A DNA stretch of 64,000 bases, taken from positions 62,001 to 126,000 of the forward strand of contig JACGUK010000003.1 of assembly GCA_024256265.1 (NCBI GenBank), given 5' to 3'. Both the position numbers and the translations under genes were made by a program. The notes under the pieces are model-generated. The model was not told the DNA's origin. It did not search any database and was given only the letters and a program-made list of their open reading frames with translations. Within the stretch, counting starts at the first letter, position 1. Each line of letters begins with the position of its first letter. Shown piece by piece: positions 9,056 through 17,952 of this stretch. This DNA is from an archaeon (GTDB taxonomy: Archaea > Thermoproteota > Nitrososphaeria > Nitrososphaerales > JACAEJ01).

Positions 9056-10134
9056 CTGTCAACATCCATAGGTATCAAGTCAAGGCTTATGTATATTATA
9101 GGCACATCGGCAAGTGGCACGTTTCTGCATAAGTGAGGTAGTGCTATGAGGTTTCTAAAAGATGGAGGGCTCATCTTTAGTCTATATGGTTTCATAGTAC
9201 CATCTCCTATAAGATAGTAGCCAAACTCCCCTCGAGCTGCTTCAACTCTGCTGTAAGCTTCACCTTTGGGCACTATCGGTGGAGCCCATGTCTTTATAGG
9301 ACCTTTTGGTATATCTTTTAACGCTTGCCTCAATATGTGTATGCTCTGCTCTATCTCTTTTAACCTCATCTCCATTCTATCGTAAGAGTCTCCATTCTTC
9401 CCTATTGGTATCAAGAAGTCAAACCTATCATAAACTTCATATGATTCATCTTTTCTAACATCAACCTTAACTCCAGAAGCTCTAAGGTTTGGTCCTACTA
9501 TTCCTAGCTTTATGGCATCAGATGGTTTTAGTATGCCAACATTTTTTGTTCTTATTTGGAACGTATGGTTCCATGCTAGCATCTTATAGTAATCTTCAAG
9601 CCTCTTCTCAAGGTAATCAAGTCTCTTTAGAGCTTCCTCCTTAAATCCATCTGGCATATCAAAGCGTACCCCTCCTATAGTTGGGTATGTGTAGGTTATT
9701 CTTTGCCCACTTAGCCTCTCAAGTAAATCCAATATCAACTCCCTATCGTTAATGGGCCACATTAACATGGTCTCAAGCCCTGTTGCAACTGAGGCTAAAC
9801 ATAGGAAATATAGATGGCTCGCTATTCTATTCAATTCAGCAGCTATAACCCTAAGATACTTAGCCCTCTCAGGCACTTCTAAACTCATAATTTCCTCTAT
9901 AACCTCTAAGTACCCAAGCATCGTTCCTGCGCTATCGCAGTAGCTATTAGTCCTCTCAATAACAGGTAAATTTTGAAGGTAGGTTCTCTTCTCAGCCAGC
10001 TTCTCTATTCCTCTATGAGTATAGCCTATATCTGGCTCTAGCTTTAGGACTACGTCACCATCAACATCTAAAATAAACCTAAAGTGCCCTGTTATAGGAT
10101 GCTGAGGCCCCATGCTTAACTTCATTACTGACAT
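9052..10134 (-). CDS. nuoD: Complex I subunit D (49-kDa type)
   Basis: 360 residues. Begins with MGPQHPITGHFRF and continues with GYTHRGIEKL, both diagnostic for NuoD/FpoD. The CxxC pairs that bind Ni-Fe in hydrogenase large subunits are absent (the N-terminal site reads ERTNSYCDSAG and the C-terminus ends SLDLIPMDVDR), so this is a complex I subunit, not a membrane hydrogenase. It forms the quinone site with NuoB and NuoH. Confidence 0.93.
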   Translation of the reverse strand: MSVMKLSMGPQHPITGHFRFILDVDGDVVLKLEPDIGYTHRGIEKLAEKRTYLQNLPVIERTNSYCDSAGTMLGYLEVIEEIMSLEVPERAKYLRVIAAELNRIASHLYFLCLASVATGLETMLMWPINDRELILDLLERLSGQRITYTYPTIGGVRFDMPDGFKEEALKRLDYLEKRLEDYYKMLAWNHTFQIRTKNVGILKPSDAIKLGIVGPNLRASGVKVDVRKDESYEVYDRFDFLIPIGKNGDSYDRMEMRLKEIEQSIHILRQALKDIPKGPIKTWAPPIVPKGEAYSRVEAARGEFGYYLIGDGTMKPYRLKMSPPSFRNLIALPHLCRNVPLADVPIIYISLDLIPMDVDR

Positions 10135-10166
10135 AATCTTTCACCCTTCAATTTCTCTTAAGCATC

Positions 10167-10679
10167 TTAACCACTGCTTAACTTCTTGATCTTCTCTTCT
10201 AACCTTTCTTGAGGATTTGCTGGGAGGACGAAGTCCTTGCGGAGTGGTGGTGGTCCATCCCAATCTTCAGGAAGGAGAAGCAAGGATAGGTTCGGATGTC
10301 CTTCGAACTTTATCCCAAACATCTCCCATACCTCTCTCTCATGATAAAGTGCTCCTTCCCACAAATCGATAAGGGATTTAAGAATGGGGTTATCTCTTGG
10401 AATTTTTGTTCTTAAGCCGACTAAGACCTTCTTATCTATTGACCAAACATAGTAAATCACCTCAAATTCTTTCATAGCAATATGATCAACACCTGATACT
10501 GAAGCAATATGGTCAAATCCAAGCTCATCTCTTAAGAATGATCCAACATCATGAATTCTGTCGCCCTTGACTGATACAGATACTCTACTTCTTCTCTGAA
10601 CCTTAGCCTCTATTACTTCTTCAGGGAATCTTGCTTTGACATTCTCAACGATCTCTTCTTCTATATTCTTCTCGATCAT
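10167..10679 (-). CDS. nuoC: Complex I subunit C (30-kDa type)
   Basis: 170 residues. The C-terminal half carries the family signature EREVWEMFGIKFEGHPNL followed by LLPEDWDGPPPLRKDF. Structural subunit of the peripheral arm. It is a separate gene, not fused to D. Start overlaps the B subunit stop by 4 nt. Confidence 0.92.
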   Translation of the reverse strand: MIEKNIEEEIVENVKARFPEEVIEAKVQRRSRVSVSVKGDRIHDVGSFLRDELGFDHIASVSGVDHIAMKEFEVIYYVWSIDKKVLVGLRTKIPRDNPILKSLIDLWEGALYHEREVWEMFGIKFEGHPNLSLLLLPEDWDGPPPLRKDFVLPANPQERLEEKIKKLSSG

Positions 10680-11149
10680 TTCTTATTCATGCCCTCTTTA
10701 GTAATTTTTTCCTGTAGCATTCTTATCCCTTGAATCCAAGCCTCAGGTCTTGGAGGACATCCTGGAACGTAGACATCAACAGGTAAAATTTCATCAATAC
10801 CTTGGACGACATTGTAAGAGTCCCACCACAATCCACCTGAAATTGAGCAGTTTCCTAAAGCTATAACATATTTTGGCTCTGGCATCTGATCATAAACTAA
10901 CTTAAGCCTCTTTGCCATCTTTTTTGTGACAAAGCCAGTTACGAATATCAAATCACACTCTCTTAAGGTTGGAAAAGGGAGAGTACCGAAACGCTCCGTA
11001 TCGAATCTTGCACATGCCCTTGCCATATCCTCTGGACCACAGCAACCAGTCTCTAAATGCACAGACCATAATGACCACGCCCTGCCCCAGTTTAGAAGCC
11101 TTCTGAGGAGTTTTATTTTCATAAGACTATTTCTAATCTTTTGGAGCAT
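10676..11149 (-). CDS. nuoB: Complex I subunit B (N2 cluster)
   Basis: About 157 residues from ATG 11149. That ATG is preceded by a strong GGAGGAG ribosome site and lies just after the A subunit stop, so I prefer it to the in-frame start eight codons upstream. Cysteines C36-C37 (ETGCCGPE), C101 (ALGNCSISGG) and C131 (VPGCPPRPE) match the ligands of the terminal 4Fe-4S cluster. Passes electrons to the lipophilic carrier. Confidence 0.93.
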   Translation of the reverse strand: MLQKIRNSLMKIKLLRRLLNWGRAWSLWSVHLETGCCGPEDMARACARFDTERFGTLPFPTLRECDLIFVTGFVTKKMAKRLKLVYDQMPEPKYVIALGNCSISGGLWWDSYNVVQGIDEILPVDVYVPGCPPRPEAWIQGIRMLQEKITKEGMNKK

Positions 11150-11150
11150 C

Positions 11151-11540
11151 TTAACTCCTCCACAATCTTGCACGTCTCAAAGCTGTTGCCGCAACCATTA
11201 ATACCATAGCTAGCACTATTGTCGCTATAAGAGGAAGACCTATTAAGCCGAATTGAATAGTCTCCAACTCAAGGACGGCAAGCCCAGGTGCAGAGATGAG
11301 CATAAGGATTGCAAAGGCTGCAAATACTCCATATATGAGAGCATATGGGTAGTAATGTATAGTAACTCTCATATGCGCCTTTCCAACTGGAACCTGTCCA
11401 CATTCAAAAGACATGTTCTTCTCTTTGCTAGGTTTTCTTTCGCCAAAGGTTAGACCCATTCCATAAAGAGCTATAGGTGTCAAAACTGAGAGCAAGAAAT
11501 ACAAAGTTAAAGCCAGCAAGTCGAAGTAACCCTTGCTCAT
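11151..11540 (-). CDS. nuoA: Complex I subunit A
   Basis: 129 residues, three hydrophobic helices. NuoA hallmark MSFECGQVPVGKAHMRVTIHYYPYAL spans about residues 42-67 (shown in the protein as FECGQ followed by RVTIHYY). First gene of the minus-strand arm. A TATA-like TTATAAGG at 11561-11568 lies about 24 nt before the ATG. Confidence 0.9.
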   Translation of the reverse strand: MSKGYFDLLALTLYFLLSVLTPIALYGMGLTFGERKPSKEKNMSFECGQVPVGKAHMRVTIHYYPYALIYGVFAAFAILMLISAPGLAVLELETIQFGLIGLPLIATIVLAMVLMVAATALRRARLWRS

Positions 11541-11560
11541 AACCAGTCACTCGTAACTCC

Positions 11561-11639
11561 TTATAAGGCATTTTTTAGGCTTTTTTTAAACCTTTTGATT
11601 TCTTTAGGCAAAATTAGAAACGAAGGATTTAAATTTATA
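11561..11639. promoter_or_regulatory. Divergent promoter region of the two complex I operons
   Basis: The minus-strand arm has a TATA box in TTATAAGG at 11561-11568, about 24 nt from its ATG at 11540. The plus-strand arm has ATTTAAATTTATA at 11627-11639, about 50 nt before ATG 11685. T-rich runs lie between them. A shared control region for both halves of the complex is likely. Confidence 0.55.
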
Positions 11640-11684
11640 GAACTTTTACGTGGCAAAGGGGAGTGTACTGCGGGGGTTCACTTT

Positions 11685-11921
11685 ATGGCTGAAATCTATG
11701 AATTTGTTTTGATCAGTTTAACGTTGATCACAGCCTTCCTTGCTGTTAGGTTTGAAAGATTAACTTATTCCGTTGTAGCCTTTTTATTTATGAGCGTCCT
11801 CACCGCTCTTCTCTTCATTGTGCTTAGTGCTCCTTATGCTGCAATCTTTCAGCTCCTCATATATGCAGGAGCAGTTGTAATTCTAATCTTAATTACATTA
11901 CACACGATTAAAAGGTGGTAA
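11685..11921 (+). CDS. nuoJ: Complex I subunit J, N-terminal half
   Basis: 78 residues from ATG 11685 (MAEIYEFVLISL), with GGGGG upstream; in-frame codons farther up (from 11595) would add a non-hydrophobic leader reaching across the TATA box. Three helices; contains LLIYAGAVVILILI, the conserved pi-bulge helix of NuoJ. The rest of J is encoded by the next gene, so the subunit is split, as known for some archaeal Fpo/Nuo operons. Confidence 0.85.
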   Translation: MAEIYEFVLISLTLITAFLAVRFERLTYSVVAFLFMSVLTALLFIVLSAPYAAIFQLLIYAGAVVILILITLHTIKRW

Positions 11922-11924
11922 GGA

Positions 11925-12224
11925 ATGTCTCAGGCTGGAAGGCTTTTTGGTACACTCGCCATTTTACTCCTAATCTTGTTCCTTTTGCCTTTAATCTTTC
12001 CAATAGTATTTTTTGCATCAGCCCCTGCCCAATCACCCCCGCCCATGAACATATTCGTAATATTTTGGGGTTACAGATGGTATGATATGATCTTTCTTGC
12101 CCTTGCCATCTTCGCTGCAATTGCTGGTATCTCTTCTCTGTTTCGAGCTGAGAGGCCTGAAGCTCCTATCGAAGAGGCAGTCACTGAGGGTTACGTTGAG
12201 GAGGAGATTGAAGAGGAGGAATGA
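11925..12224 (+). CDS. Complex I subunit J, C-terminal half (split)
   Basis: 99 residues, two strongly hydrophobic helices and a glutamate-rich cytoplasmic tail (VEEEIEEEE). It starts 3 nt after the N-terminal half and precedes nuoK, where the last helices of NuoJ would be. Sequence alone identifies it weakly; the assignment is mainly positional. Confidence 0.7.
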   Translation: MSQAGRLFGTLAILLLILFLLPLIFPIVFFASAPAQSPPPMNIFVIFWGYRWYDMIFLALAIFAAIAGISSLFRAERPEAPIEEAVTEGYVEEEIEEEE

Positions 12225-12227
12225 ATT

Positions 12228-12542
12228 GTGAGCACTCCTGACTTCATGTTATACGCTATGACTGCAATCCTCCTATACATAATAGGACTTTATGGAATTG
12301 CTGTAAGAAGGAATATGGTAAGAACTATCGTAAGTCTTGAGATTATAACGGCAAGTGTCAATCTAAACTTCTTGGCTTTCACAATACTAGATAAAAATTT
12401 GCTACCTTTGGCCCAGTACTTTGTAGCAATATCGATAGTTCTCGGGGCTGCTGTTGCCAGCCTTGCTTTAATGATAGTCATCCAAGCATACAGGCACTAT
12501 GGCTCCGTAGACCTTAAAAAGCTCAGCAAGTTAAGGTGGTGA
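12228..12542 (+). CDS. nuoK: Complex I subunit K
   Basis: 104 residues, three helices, with the NuoK pattern GLYGIAVRRNMVRTIVSLEI and a conserved acidic residue in helix 2, then SIVLGAAVASLALM. Start is GTG 12228. Its stop overlaps the next start. Part of the proton-translocating membrane arm. Confidence 0.9.
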   Translation: MSTPDFMLYAMTAILLYIIGLYGIAVRRNMVRTIVSLEIITASVNLNFLAFTILDKNLLPLAQYFVAISIVLGAAVASLALMIVIQAYRHYGSVDLKKLSKLRW

Positions 12543-14092
12543 ATTTGTCTCAATCATGGATAGTTTTACAGCCCATAGCCATACTCTTTATAGGATCACT
12601 ATTAATTCCATTAATAGAGTCTTTTGGTAAAGCTTTAAAATTTGAGAAGATAAGAGATACATTTGCCATAATAATCTTTGGTTTATCTCTATACAGCTTA
12701 TTGGGCATTTATGAAGAGGTTCAAAGGCAAGGACAAATAACTTACTTCTTAAGCCCCTATGAGCCACCAGTAGGCGTAACCTTCACTGTTGATCAATTTA
12801 GTGTCTTTATGGCTTTCCTATTCTGCCTTTTGGGTTTATTTGTCTCGATATATTCAGTCAAGTACATGGAGGACGATACAGGCTTGGACAAGTACTACTC
12901 TTTGCTTATGGCTCTGGTTGCAGGTTTAGTTGGGATTTCATTCGCAGGAGATTTGTTCAATTTGTTCATATTCTGGGAGGCTATGAGTCTTGCCTCTTAC
13001 GCTTTAGTAGCATTTAAGAAGTACCGCTGGGAGCCAATAGAGGCGAGTTTTAAGTACCTTGTTATGAGTACCATTGGCTCCTTGACAGCCCTTTACGCCA
13101 TGTCGATTCTTTATGGATTGACTGGAACCTTGAACATATCTGAACTTGCAATTATAATCCCTACATTAAAGACCCCATTACCACAGATGCCATACCTTGT
13201 TATTGTTGCCATGATAGCAGGCTTTGGTGTAACAGCATCGATAGTGCCCTTTCACTTCTGGCTTCCAGATGCTCACCCAGCAGCTCCAAGTGGGATAAGC
13301 GCCATGTTATCAGGAGTAGTTATAAAAGCAGGGGTTTACGCTATTGCGAGAATCCTTTTTACAATATTTAACCCAATTGCCTTTGATTTCGGGACGACTT
13401 TGGTGCTATTTGGCATTATAACACTAAGTGTAGCAAACTTCATGGCTTTACTTCAAAGAGACATCAAGCGCCTTCTTGCCTTCTCCAGCATAGTCAACAT
13501 AGGATACATAATCTTTGGATTTGGCATTGGCGCATATGCTTTGAATGTATATGGCATAGGAGGATATAGCATAGCCACTTTAGCCATAATGGGCGCCATA
13601 TTTCATATTTTTAATCATGCTATAGGTAAGGGGCTTCTCTTCCTTGGTGCTGGTTGCTTCATACATGAAGCGAGGACTAGAGATTTACTTGATTTAGAGG
13701 GTGCTGGTAAAAAGATGCCTTGGACAGGAACTTCTTTCTCGTTAGGGCTCTTAACATTGGCTGGCGTTCCACCTCTTAGCGGCTTCTGGAGCAAATTATT
13801 CATAATACTTGCTGGTTACACAAAGCCTGATAACACTTTCATGGTCATAACTACAAGTCTAGTGGTGCTAAATGCCATCTTCGCAGCAGCTTATTACTTA
13901 TGGCTTATGCAACGCCTTATGTTAAGAACTCCAAAGCCGAAAGTTGAAAAAGCTCATGAAGTGCCCATCTTAATGGTATTGCCAGTGTTTACATTAGGTT
14001 TGATAACTGTCATACTGGGATTATGGCCCTTTGAGATCATAGGCTTTGCTGAGGTAGCCACTAGATCATTGTTGGGCTTAATAGGAGGTTGA
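12536..14092 (+). CDS. nuoN: Complex I antiporter-like subunit (N/MrpD type)
   Basis: 518 residues, about 14 helices. It has the proton-pump signature: FWEAMSLASYAL with the key glutamate near residue 146, VPFHFWLPDAHPAAPSGISAM near 235-255, and a lysine-bearing helix RDIKRLLAFSSI. Closest by eye to NuoN/MrpD, but the three antiporter subunits are paralogues and the N versus M label is not firm. GTG start overlapping nuoK. Confidence 0.85.
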   Translation: MVNLSQSWIVLQPIAILFIGSLLIPLIESFGKALKFEKIRDTFAIIIFGLSLYSLLGIYEEVQRQGQITYFLSPYEPPVGVTFTVDQFSVFMAFLFCLLGLFVSIYSVKYMEDDTGLDKYYSLLMALVAGLVGISFAGDLFNLFIFWEAMSLASYALVAFKKYRWEPIEASFKYLVMSTIGSLTALYAMSILYGLTGTLNISELAIIIPTLKTPLPQMPYLVIVAMIAGFGVTASIVPFHFWLPDAHPAAPSGISAMLSGVVIKAGVYAIARILFTIFNPIAFDFGTTLVLFGIITLSVANFMALLQRDIKRLLAFSSIVNIGYIIFGFGIGAYALNVYGIGGYSIATLAIMGAIFHIFNHAIGKGLLFLGAGCFIHEARTRDLLDLEGAGKKMPWTGTSFSLGLLTLAGVPPLSGFWSKLFIILAGYTKPDNTFMVITTSLVVLNAIFAAAYYLWLMQRLMLRTPKPKVEKAHEVPILMVLPVFTLGLITVILGLWPFEIIGFAEVATRSLLGLIGG

Positions 14093-14097
14093 TGTAA

Positions 14098-16191
14098 TTG
14101 GCAATAGAACCTACAATAGGAATAGAAACAATACCAGCTTGGTTATCCTGGCTCTTCCCTATGATTGGTGCTTTCTTAACTCCATTATTGGCTAAGATAA
14201 ATCCAAAGGTGAGAGATTATGGAGCTGTTCTATTCTCCTTTCTAGCAGCTTTGATGACTATAATGCTTATACCTCTTCTCTTTAGCATCGAGAATCTACC
14301 CAAGTGGGAGATATTGCCTTGGATAGAGTTAGAAGGTTTTCCAGTATTGTCGAAGATCGACTTTGGCGTGCTCGTAGACCCTCTCAGTATAATAATGGCA
14401 AATGTTGTTGCTGTGATAAGCTTCTTGATAATGGTTTACTCTCTTGGCTACATGAAAGGAGATTCAAGCCTAACTCGATACTGGTTCTTCATGAACTTCT
14501 TCATAGGAAACATGCTCCTTCTCGTTATGTCAGAGAACCTAGTTCAAACTCTTTTCGGATGGGAAGGAGTAGGGCTTTGTAGCTACGCCTTGATAGGCTT
14601 TTGGTATAGGGATGCTAAGGAAGATTATCTTAAGTGCTGGGTTGGTGAACCTCCAGAAGCTTATCCGCCTTCACACTGTGGAATGAAGGCTTTCATAGCT
14701 ACTAGGATAGGAGACATAAGCCTTCTAATAGGCATCGTGATAATAGTAGCTTTTACTGGCACGCTAAGCTATATGGAATTGATCGAAAAGGTTGAGCACT
14801 TACCTCGTGAATTCATATGGGTCTTGGTTCCGGCTGCGATTTTGCTCTTTGGCGGTCCTATAGGCAAATCAGCCCAATTACCTCTTATGGAGTGGCTTCC
14901 AGATGCTATGGCAGGCCCTACTACTGTTAGTGCTCTCATACATGCAGCAACCATGGTCAAAGCAGGTGTATATCTGGTAGGTAGGATTTTTCCTATAATG
15001 TATGTAGCTTCAAAATTCTATCCAGAGATGGGCTCCTTCTTCTATGTTGTTGCATGGATAGGCGTTATAACAGCCTTTGTAGCTGGTACTCAAGCTATGG
15101 CATCAAATGAGATAAAAAAGGTCCTTGCTTATTCAACAGTAAGCCAACTTGGATACATGATGCTAGCCCTCGGTGTTGCTGGGACTACTTTTGAATTCTT
15201 CTTAGGATATACAGCAGGCGTGTTTCATCTTATGAGCCATGCGATATTCAAGGCAGCCTTATTCTTGACTGCAGGAGCTGTAATTCACGCTGTTGAGTCA
15301 AGGTTTTTGCACCATATGGGTGGGATAAGAAAAGAGATGCCAATAACATTTTGGAGCATGACTTTGACTGCCTTCTCACTTATGGGCGTTCCTATTCTAT
15401 TTAGTGGCTTCTGGAGCAAAGATCTTGTACTAGAATCGACTCTATTGGCTGGTCAACCAATTATGTTTACATTAGCTGCCATAACTGCTGTCATAACAGC
15501 CTTTTATAGCATTAGAATGCTATCCTTGACCTTTTTGGGCAAGAAGAGTAAGCATATCCATGAGCTTGAGCATGAGGGGCATCATATTCATGAAGCCCCA
15601 AAGGTTATGTGGGTACCATACTCTATTCTAGCTGTTGCAACGCTATTCTTTGGTATAAGTGGTATTACACTACTTCCATTTGGTGGTGTTGGGGGATGGC
15701 TTGAGCATACATTTGAGAGTTACTTAATCAAATTACCGGGGATGGAACACTCCTCAATTCTATTAGCTGCTGAGGGAGCATTGCCACAAGAGCTAGCGGT
15801 CATTATAACTATTGGGACATCTTTAACTGTTCTTACTATAGGTGCCTTCATTGCTTATAAGCTATATGTCCAAAGAGCCATAGATCCAGTCAAGCTAGTT
15901 GAAGCTAAACCAACCTTGAAGTCGTTATGGAACTTCTTATTTAGAAGATGGTACCTAAATGCCTTCTTCTATAAAGTATTCGTATATCCAACTATATCCT
16001 TCAGCAACTGGGCTTTGAAGTATATCGAGCTGAGCGGGATAGATAAGTTCAACTATGTATTGGCAGATGCTGCCAAAGGCTTCTGTAATCGTTTCAGAAG
16101 AACACACACAGGAGTCTTGAATTATAACATCATAGGAATGATAGCTGGATTCATTCTTCTTTTAATACTAATTTATATGGTTTTGGTGTGA
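14098..16191 (+). CDS. nuoL: Complex I antiporter-like subunit L
   Basis: 697 residues; the longest membrane subunit. Core motifs: FGWEGVGLCSYALIG near 155, QLPLMEWLPDAMAGPTTVSALIHAATMVKAGVYL, and KKVLAYSTVSQLGYM. The extended C-terminus (after about 560) holds a long polar stretch and a last helix as expected for the NuoL lateral helix. A histidine-rich loop (HIHELEHEGHHIHE) lies near residue 487. Start is TTG 14098 with AGGAGGT just upstream. Confidence 0.92.
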   Translation: MAIEPTIGIETIPAWLSWLFPMIGAFLTPLLAKINPKVRDYGAVLFSFLAALMTIMLIPLLFSIENLPKWEILPWIELEGFPVLSKIDFGVLVDPLSIIMANVVAVISFLIMVYSLGYMKGDSSLTRYWFFMNFFIGNMLLLVMSENLVQTLFGWEGVGLCSYALIGFWYRDAKEDYLKCWVGEPPEAYPPSHCGMKAFIATRIGDISLLIGIVIIVAFTGTLSYMELIEKVEHLPREFIWVLVPAAILLFGGPIGKSAQLPLMEWLPDAMAGPTTVSALIHAATMVKAGVYLVGRIFPIMYVASKFYPEMGSFFYVVAWIGVITAFVAGTQAMASNEIKKVLAYSTVSQLGYMMLALGVAGTTFEFFLGYTAGVFHLMSHAIFKAALFLTAGAVIHAVESRFLHHMGGIRKEMPITFWSMTLTAFSLMGVPILFSGFWSKDLVLESTLLAGQPIMFTLAAITAVITAFYSIRMLSLTFLGKKSKHIHELEHEGHHIHEAPKVMWVPYSILAVATLFFGISGITLLPFGGVGGWLEHTFESYLIKLPGMEHSSILLAAEGALPQELAVIITIGTSLTVLTIGAFIAYKLYVQRAIDPVKLVEAKPTLKSLWNFLFRRWYLNAFFYKVFVYPTISFSNWALKYIELSGIDKFNYVLADAAKGFCNRFRRTHTGVLNYNIIGMIAGFILLLILIYMVLV

Positions 16192-16195
16192 TGGC

Positions 16196-17743
16196 ATGAT
16201 AGTAGAAGATAAGAGCTTCATACTTTTGCAATCAATAATCTTACCAGCTGCCTTCTCTGTTTTAGCTTTAGCCCTTGGCAAGCGCTTTAAGGAGAAGACT
16301 GGTTGGATATCATCGATAGTCTTACTTTACTCCTCTATTCTTATAGGCTATGTCCAATGGATGCTATTCTCAGAGCAAGGATTAGAAGCTATAGAGGCAT
16401 CTTACTCCTGGCTTCCTAATATTGGAACTTTGAGTCTGGGTAGCTTCACTTTAAGGGCTGATGGTCTCAGTACACCTATAGCTCTCATAATAGCCATACT
16501 TTGTACTCTCATATCAATATACTCAATAAAATATATGGAGCATGAGCATGCTCTAGGTCAGTACTTTTCCCTATATCTTCTATATGCATCTGGGATGATA
16601 GGCACTGTCCTTGTTACAAACCTTGCTGCCTTCTTTCTATTCTTTGAGCTCATGTTAATACCGTCATGGGCTCTAATAGGAGTTTGGGGTACAGGGTTAA
16701 GAGAAAGAATAGCCTTCAAGTACTTCATGTTCACAGAAGCTGGAGCACTTTCACTGCTTGTTGGTATAGTTGCCACTGGCTTCATAGCAAAAACCTTCGA
16801 TATATTCAAAATATCTCAAGGAATGATAGGTGTAGATTTGGGTATTCAAATTGCTATAGTTGTAGCTATGCTACTAGGCTTATTCGTCAAGATGGCTATA
16901 TTCCCTCTTCACACATGGCTTCCAGATGCCCATGCTGAGGCTCCTACACCAATAAGCGCTCTCCTTTCACCAGCTATGATAGGGATAGGCGGGTATGCTG
17001 CAATAAGGATAGTCTACACAGGATTCCCAGCAGTTGTTGCAGCTCAAACACCACAATTTATGTTCATACTATCAGTTCTAGCCTTGATAACCATGACTTA
17101 TGGGGGATACATGGCTTTAGCTCAAGACGATATAAAAAGGCTCCTTGCATTCTCAAGCATAAGCCAGATGGGCTACATGTTATTTGGCATAGCATCAGTT
17201 TCAACCATAGGAGTTGTTGGTGCTGTATTAATTTATGTTAGTCATGGTCTAGGCAAAGCAATACTCTTCATGGTCTCAGGAGTTTTGATACATGAGTTTA
17301 AGACTAGGAGCATAAGAGATCTAGGCGGACTTGGACCAAAGATGCCTTATACTGCTGTAGCTACACTCATAGGCTTTCTTGGGCTTATGGGCTTCCCTTA
17401 TATAATAGGCTTCTGGGCTGAGCTATATGTATTCACAGGTTCTATGTACACAGCTCTTCAAGGCTTCAGCCACATTATAGAACCAAATGCAATTCGAGTG
17501 CTGATAACGTCTTTAGCTATAATTGCATCTATATTGACTGCCAGCTACGGTTTATGGACTGTTAGAAGGGTCTTCTATGGTCAGCCTACAGAGAGAACAA
17601 GGGATGCAAAAGAAGGATCGATGATAATGATCATACCTATAATGATCCTTGCTACTATTGCTCTAATATTGGGCATATACCCTGGGCTATTGGCATCTGG
17701 TGCATCAAGATATATATCCGAGCTTCTGAGCAGTATAGGTTGA
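16196..17743 (+). CDS. nuoM: Complex I antiporter-like subunit M
   Basis: 515 residues, about 14 helices. FFELMLIPSWALIGVWG, FPLHTWLPDAHAEAPTPISALLS and DDIKRLLAFSSISQMGYM are typical of NuoM. Last gene of the plus-strand arm. No subunits E, F, G and no FpoF/FpoO-like gene follow, so the electron-input partner is encoded elsewhere or the complex takes reduced ferredoxin directly. Confidence 0.9.
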   Translation: MIVEDKSFILLQSIILPAAFSVLALALGKRFKEKTGWISSIVLLYSSILIGYVQWMLFSEQGLEAIEASYSWLPNIGTLSLGSFTLRADGLSTPIALIIAILCTLISIYSIKYMEHEHALGQYFSLYLLYASGMIGTVLVTNLAAFFLFFELMLIPSWALIGVWGTGLRERIAFKYFMFTEAGALSLLVGIVATGFIAKTFDIFKISQGMIGVDLGIQIAIVVAMLLGLFVKMAIFPLHTWLPDAHAEAPTPISALLSPAMIGIGGYAAIRIVYTGFPAVVAAQTPQFMFILSVLALITMTYGGYMALAQDDIKRLLAFSSISQMGYMLFGIASVSTIGVVGAVLIYVSHGLGKAILFMVSGVLIHEFKTRSIRDLGGLGPKMPYTAVATLIGFLGLMGFPYIIGFWAELYVFTGSMYTALQGFSHIIEPNAIRVLITSLAIIASILTASYGLWTVRRVFYGQPTERTRDAKEGSMIMIIPIMILATIALILGIYPGLLASGASRYISELLSSIG

Positions 17744-17773
17744 TTAAAGGCAAATTTTAAATTTATTTACATA

Positions 17774-17865
17774 AGCCGGGGGCAGGATTCGAACCCGCAT
17801 AAAGCGGGTCTCTGTATATATTAATTTATCTGCAGCCCGCCGCCTAACCACTCGGCCACCCCGGC
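17774..17865 (-). tRNA. tRNA-Cys(GCA) with a 20-nt intron
   Basis: Acceptor GCCGGGG pairs CCCCGGC, discriminator U as expected for tRNA-Cys. D arm GCC-GAGTGGTTA-GGC, anticodon stem GCGGG/CCCGC, loop CTGCAGA with anticodon GCA, T arm GCGGG-TTCGAAT-CCTGC. An intron (17810-17829) sits between positions 37 and 38, the standard archaeal site; CTG of the loop pairs CAG in the intron. Mature length 72 nt. It lies convergent to the complex I operon and close to SepRS, the enzyme that loads this tRNA with phosphoserine. Confidence 0.93.
17810..17829 (-). other. tRNA-Cys intron at 37/38
   Basis: Twenty nt, very AT-rich, at the canonical position one base 3' of the anticodon. The anticodon-loop CTG pairs with CAG near the intron's 3' end, fitting a bulge-helix-bulge. 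Confidence 0.8.
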
Positions 17866-17952
17866 TCTCAAAATTTATCTAACAAGATTTCGGCTTGAGA
17901 TAGCATGCTATAAAGTTTATGTCAAAATCTCTTTAGAATAAACTAGTGAGAT

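Noticed and set aside
9052..10134. Possible Ni-Fe hydrogenase large subunit (Ech/Mbh type).
   Set aside because: Both CxxC nickel-ligand pairs are absent and the membrane subunits are complex I-like.
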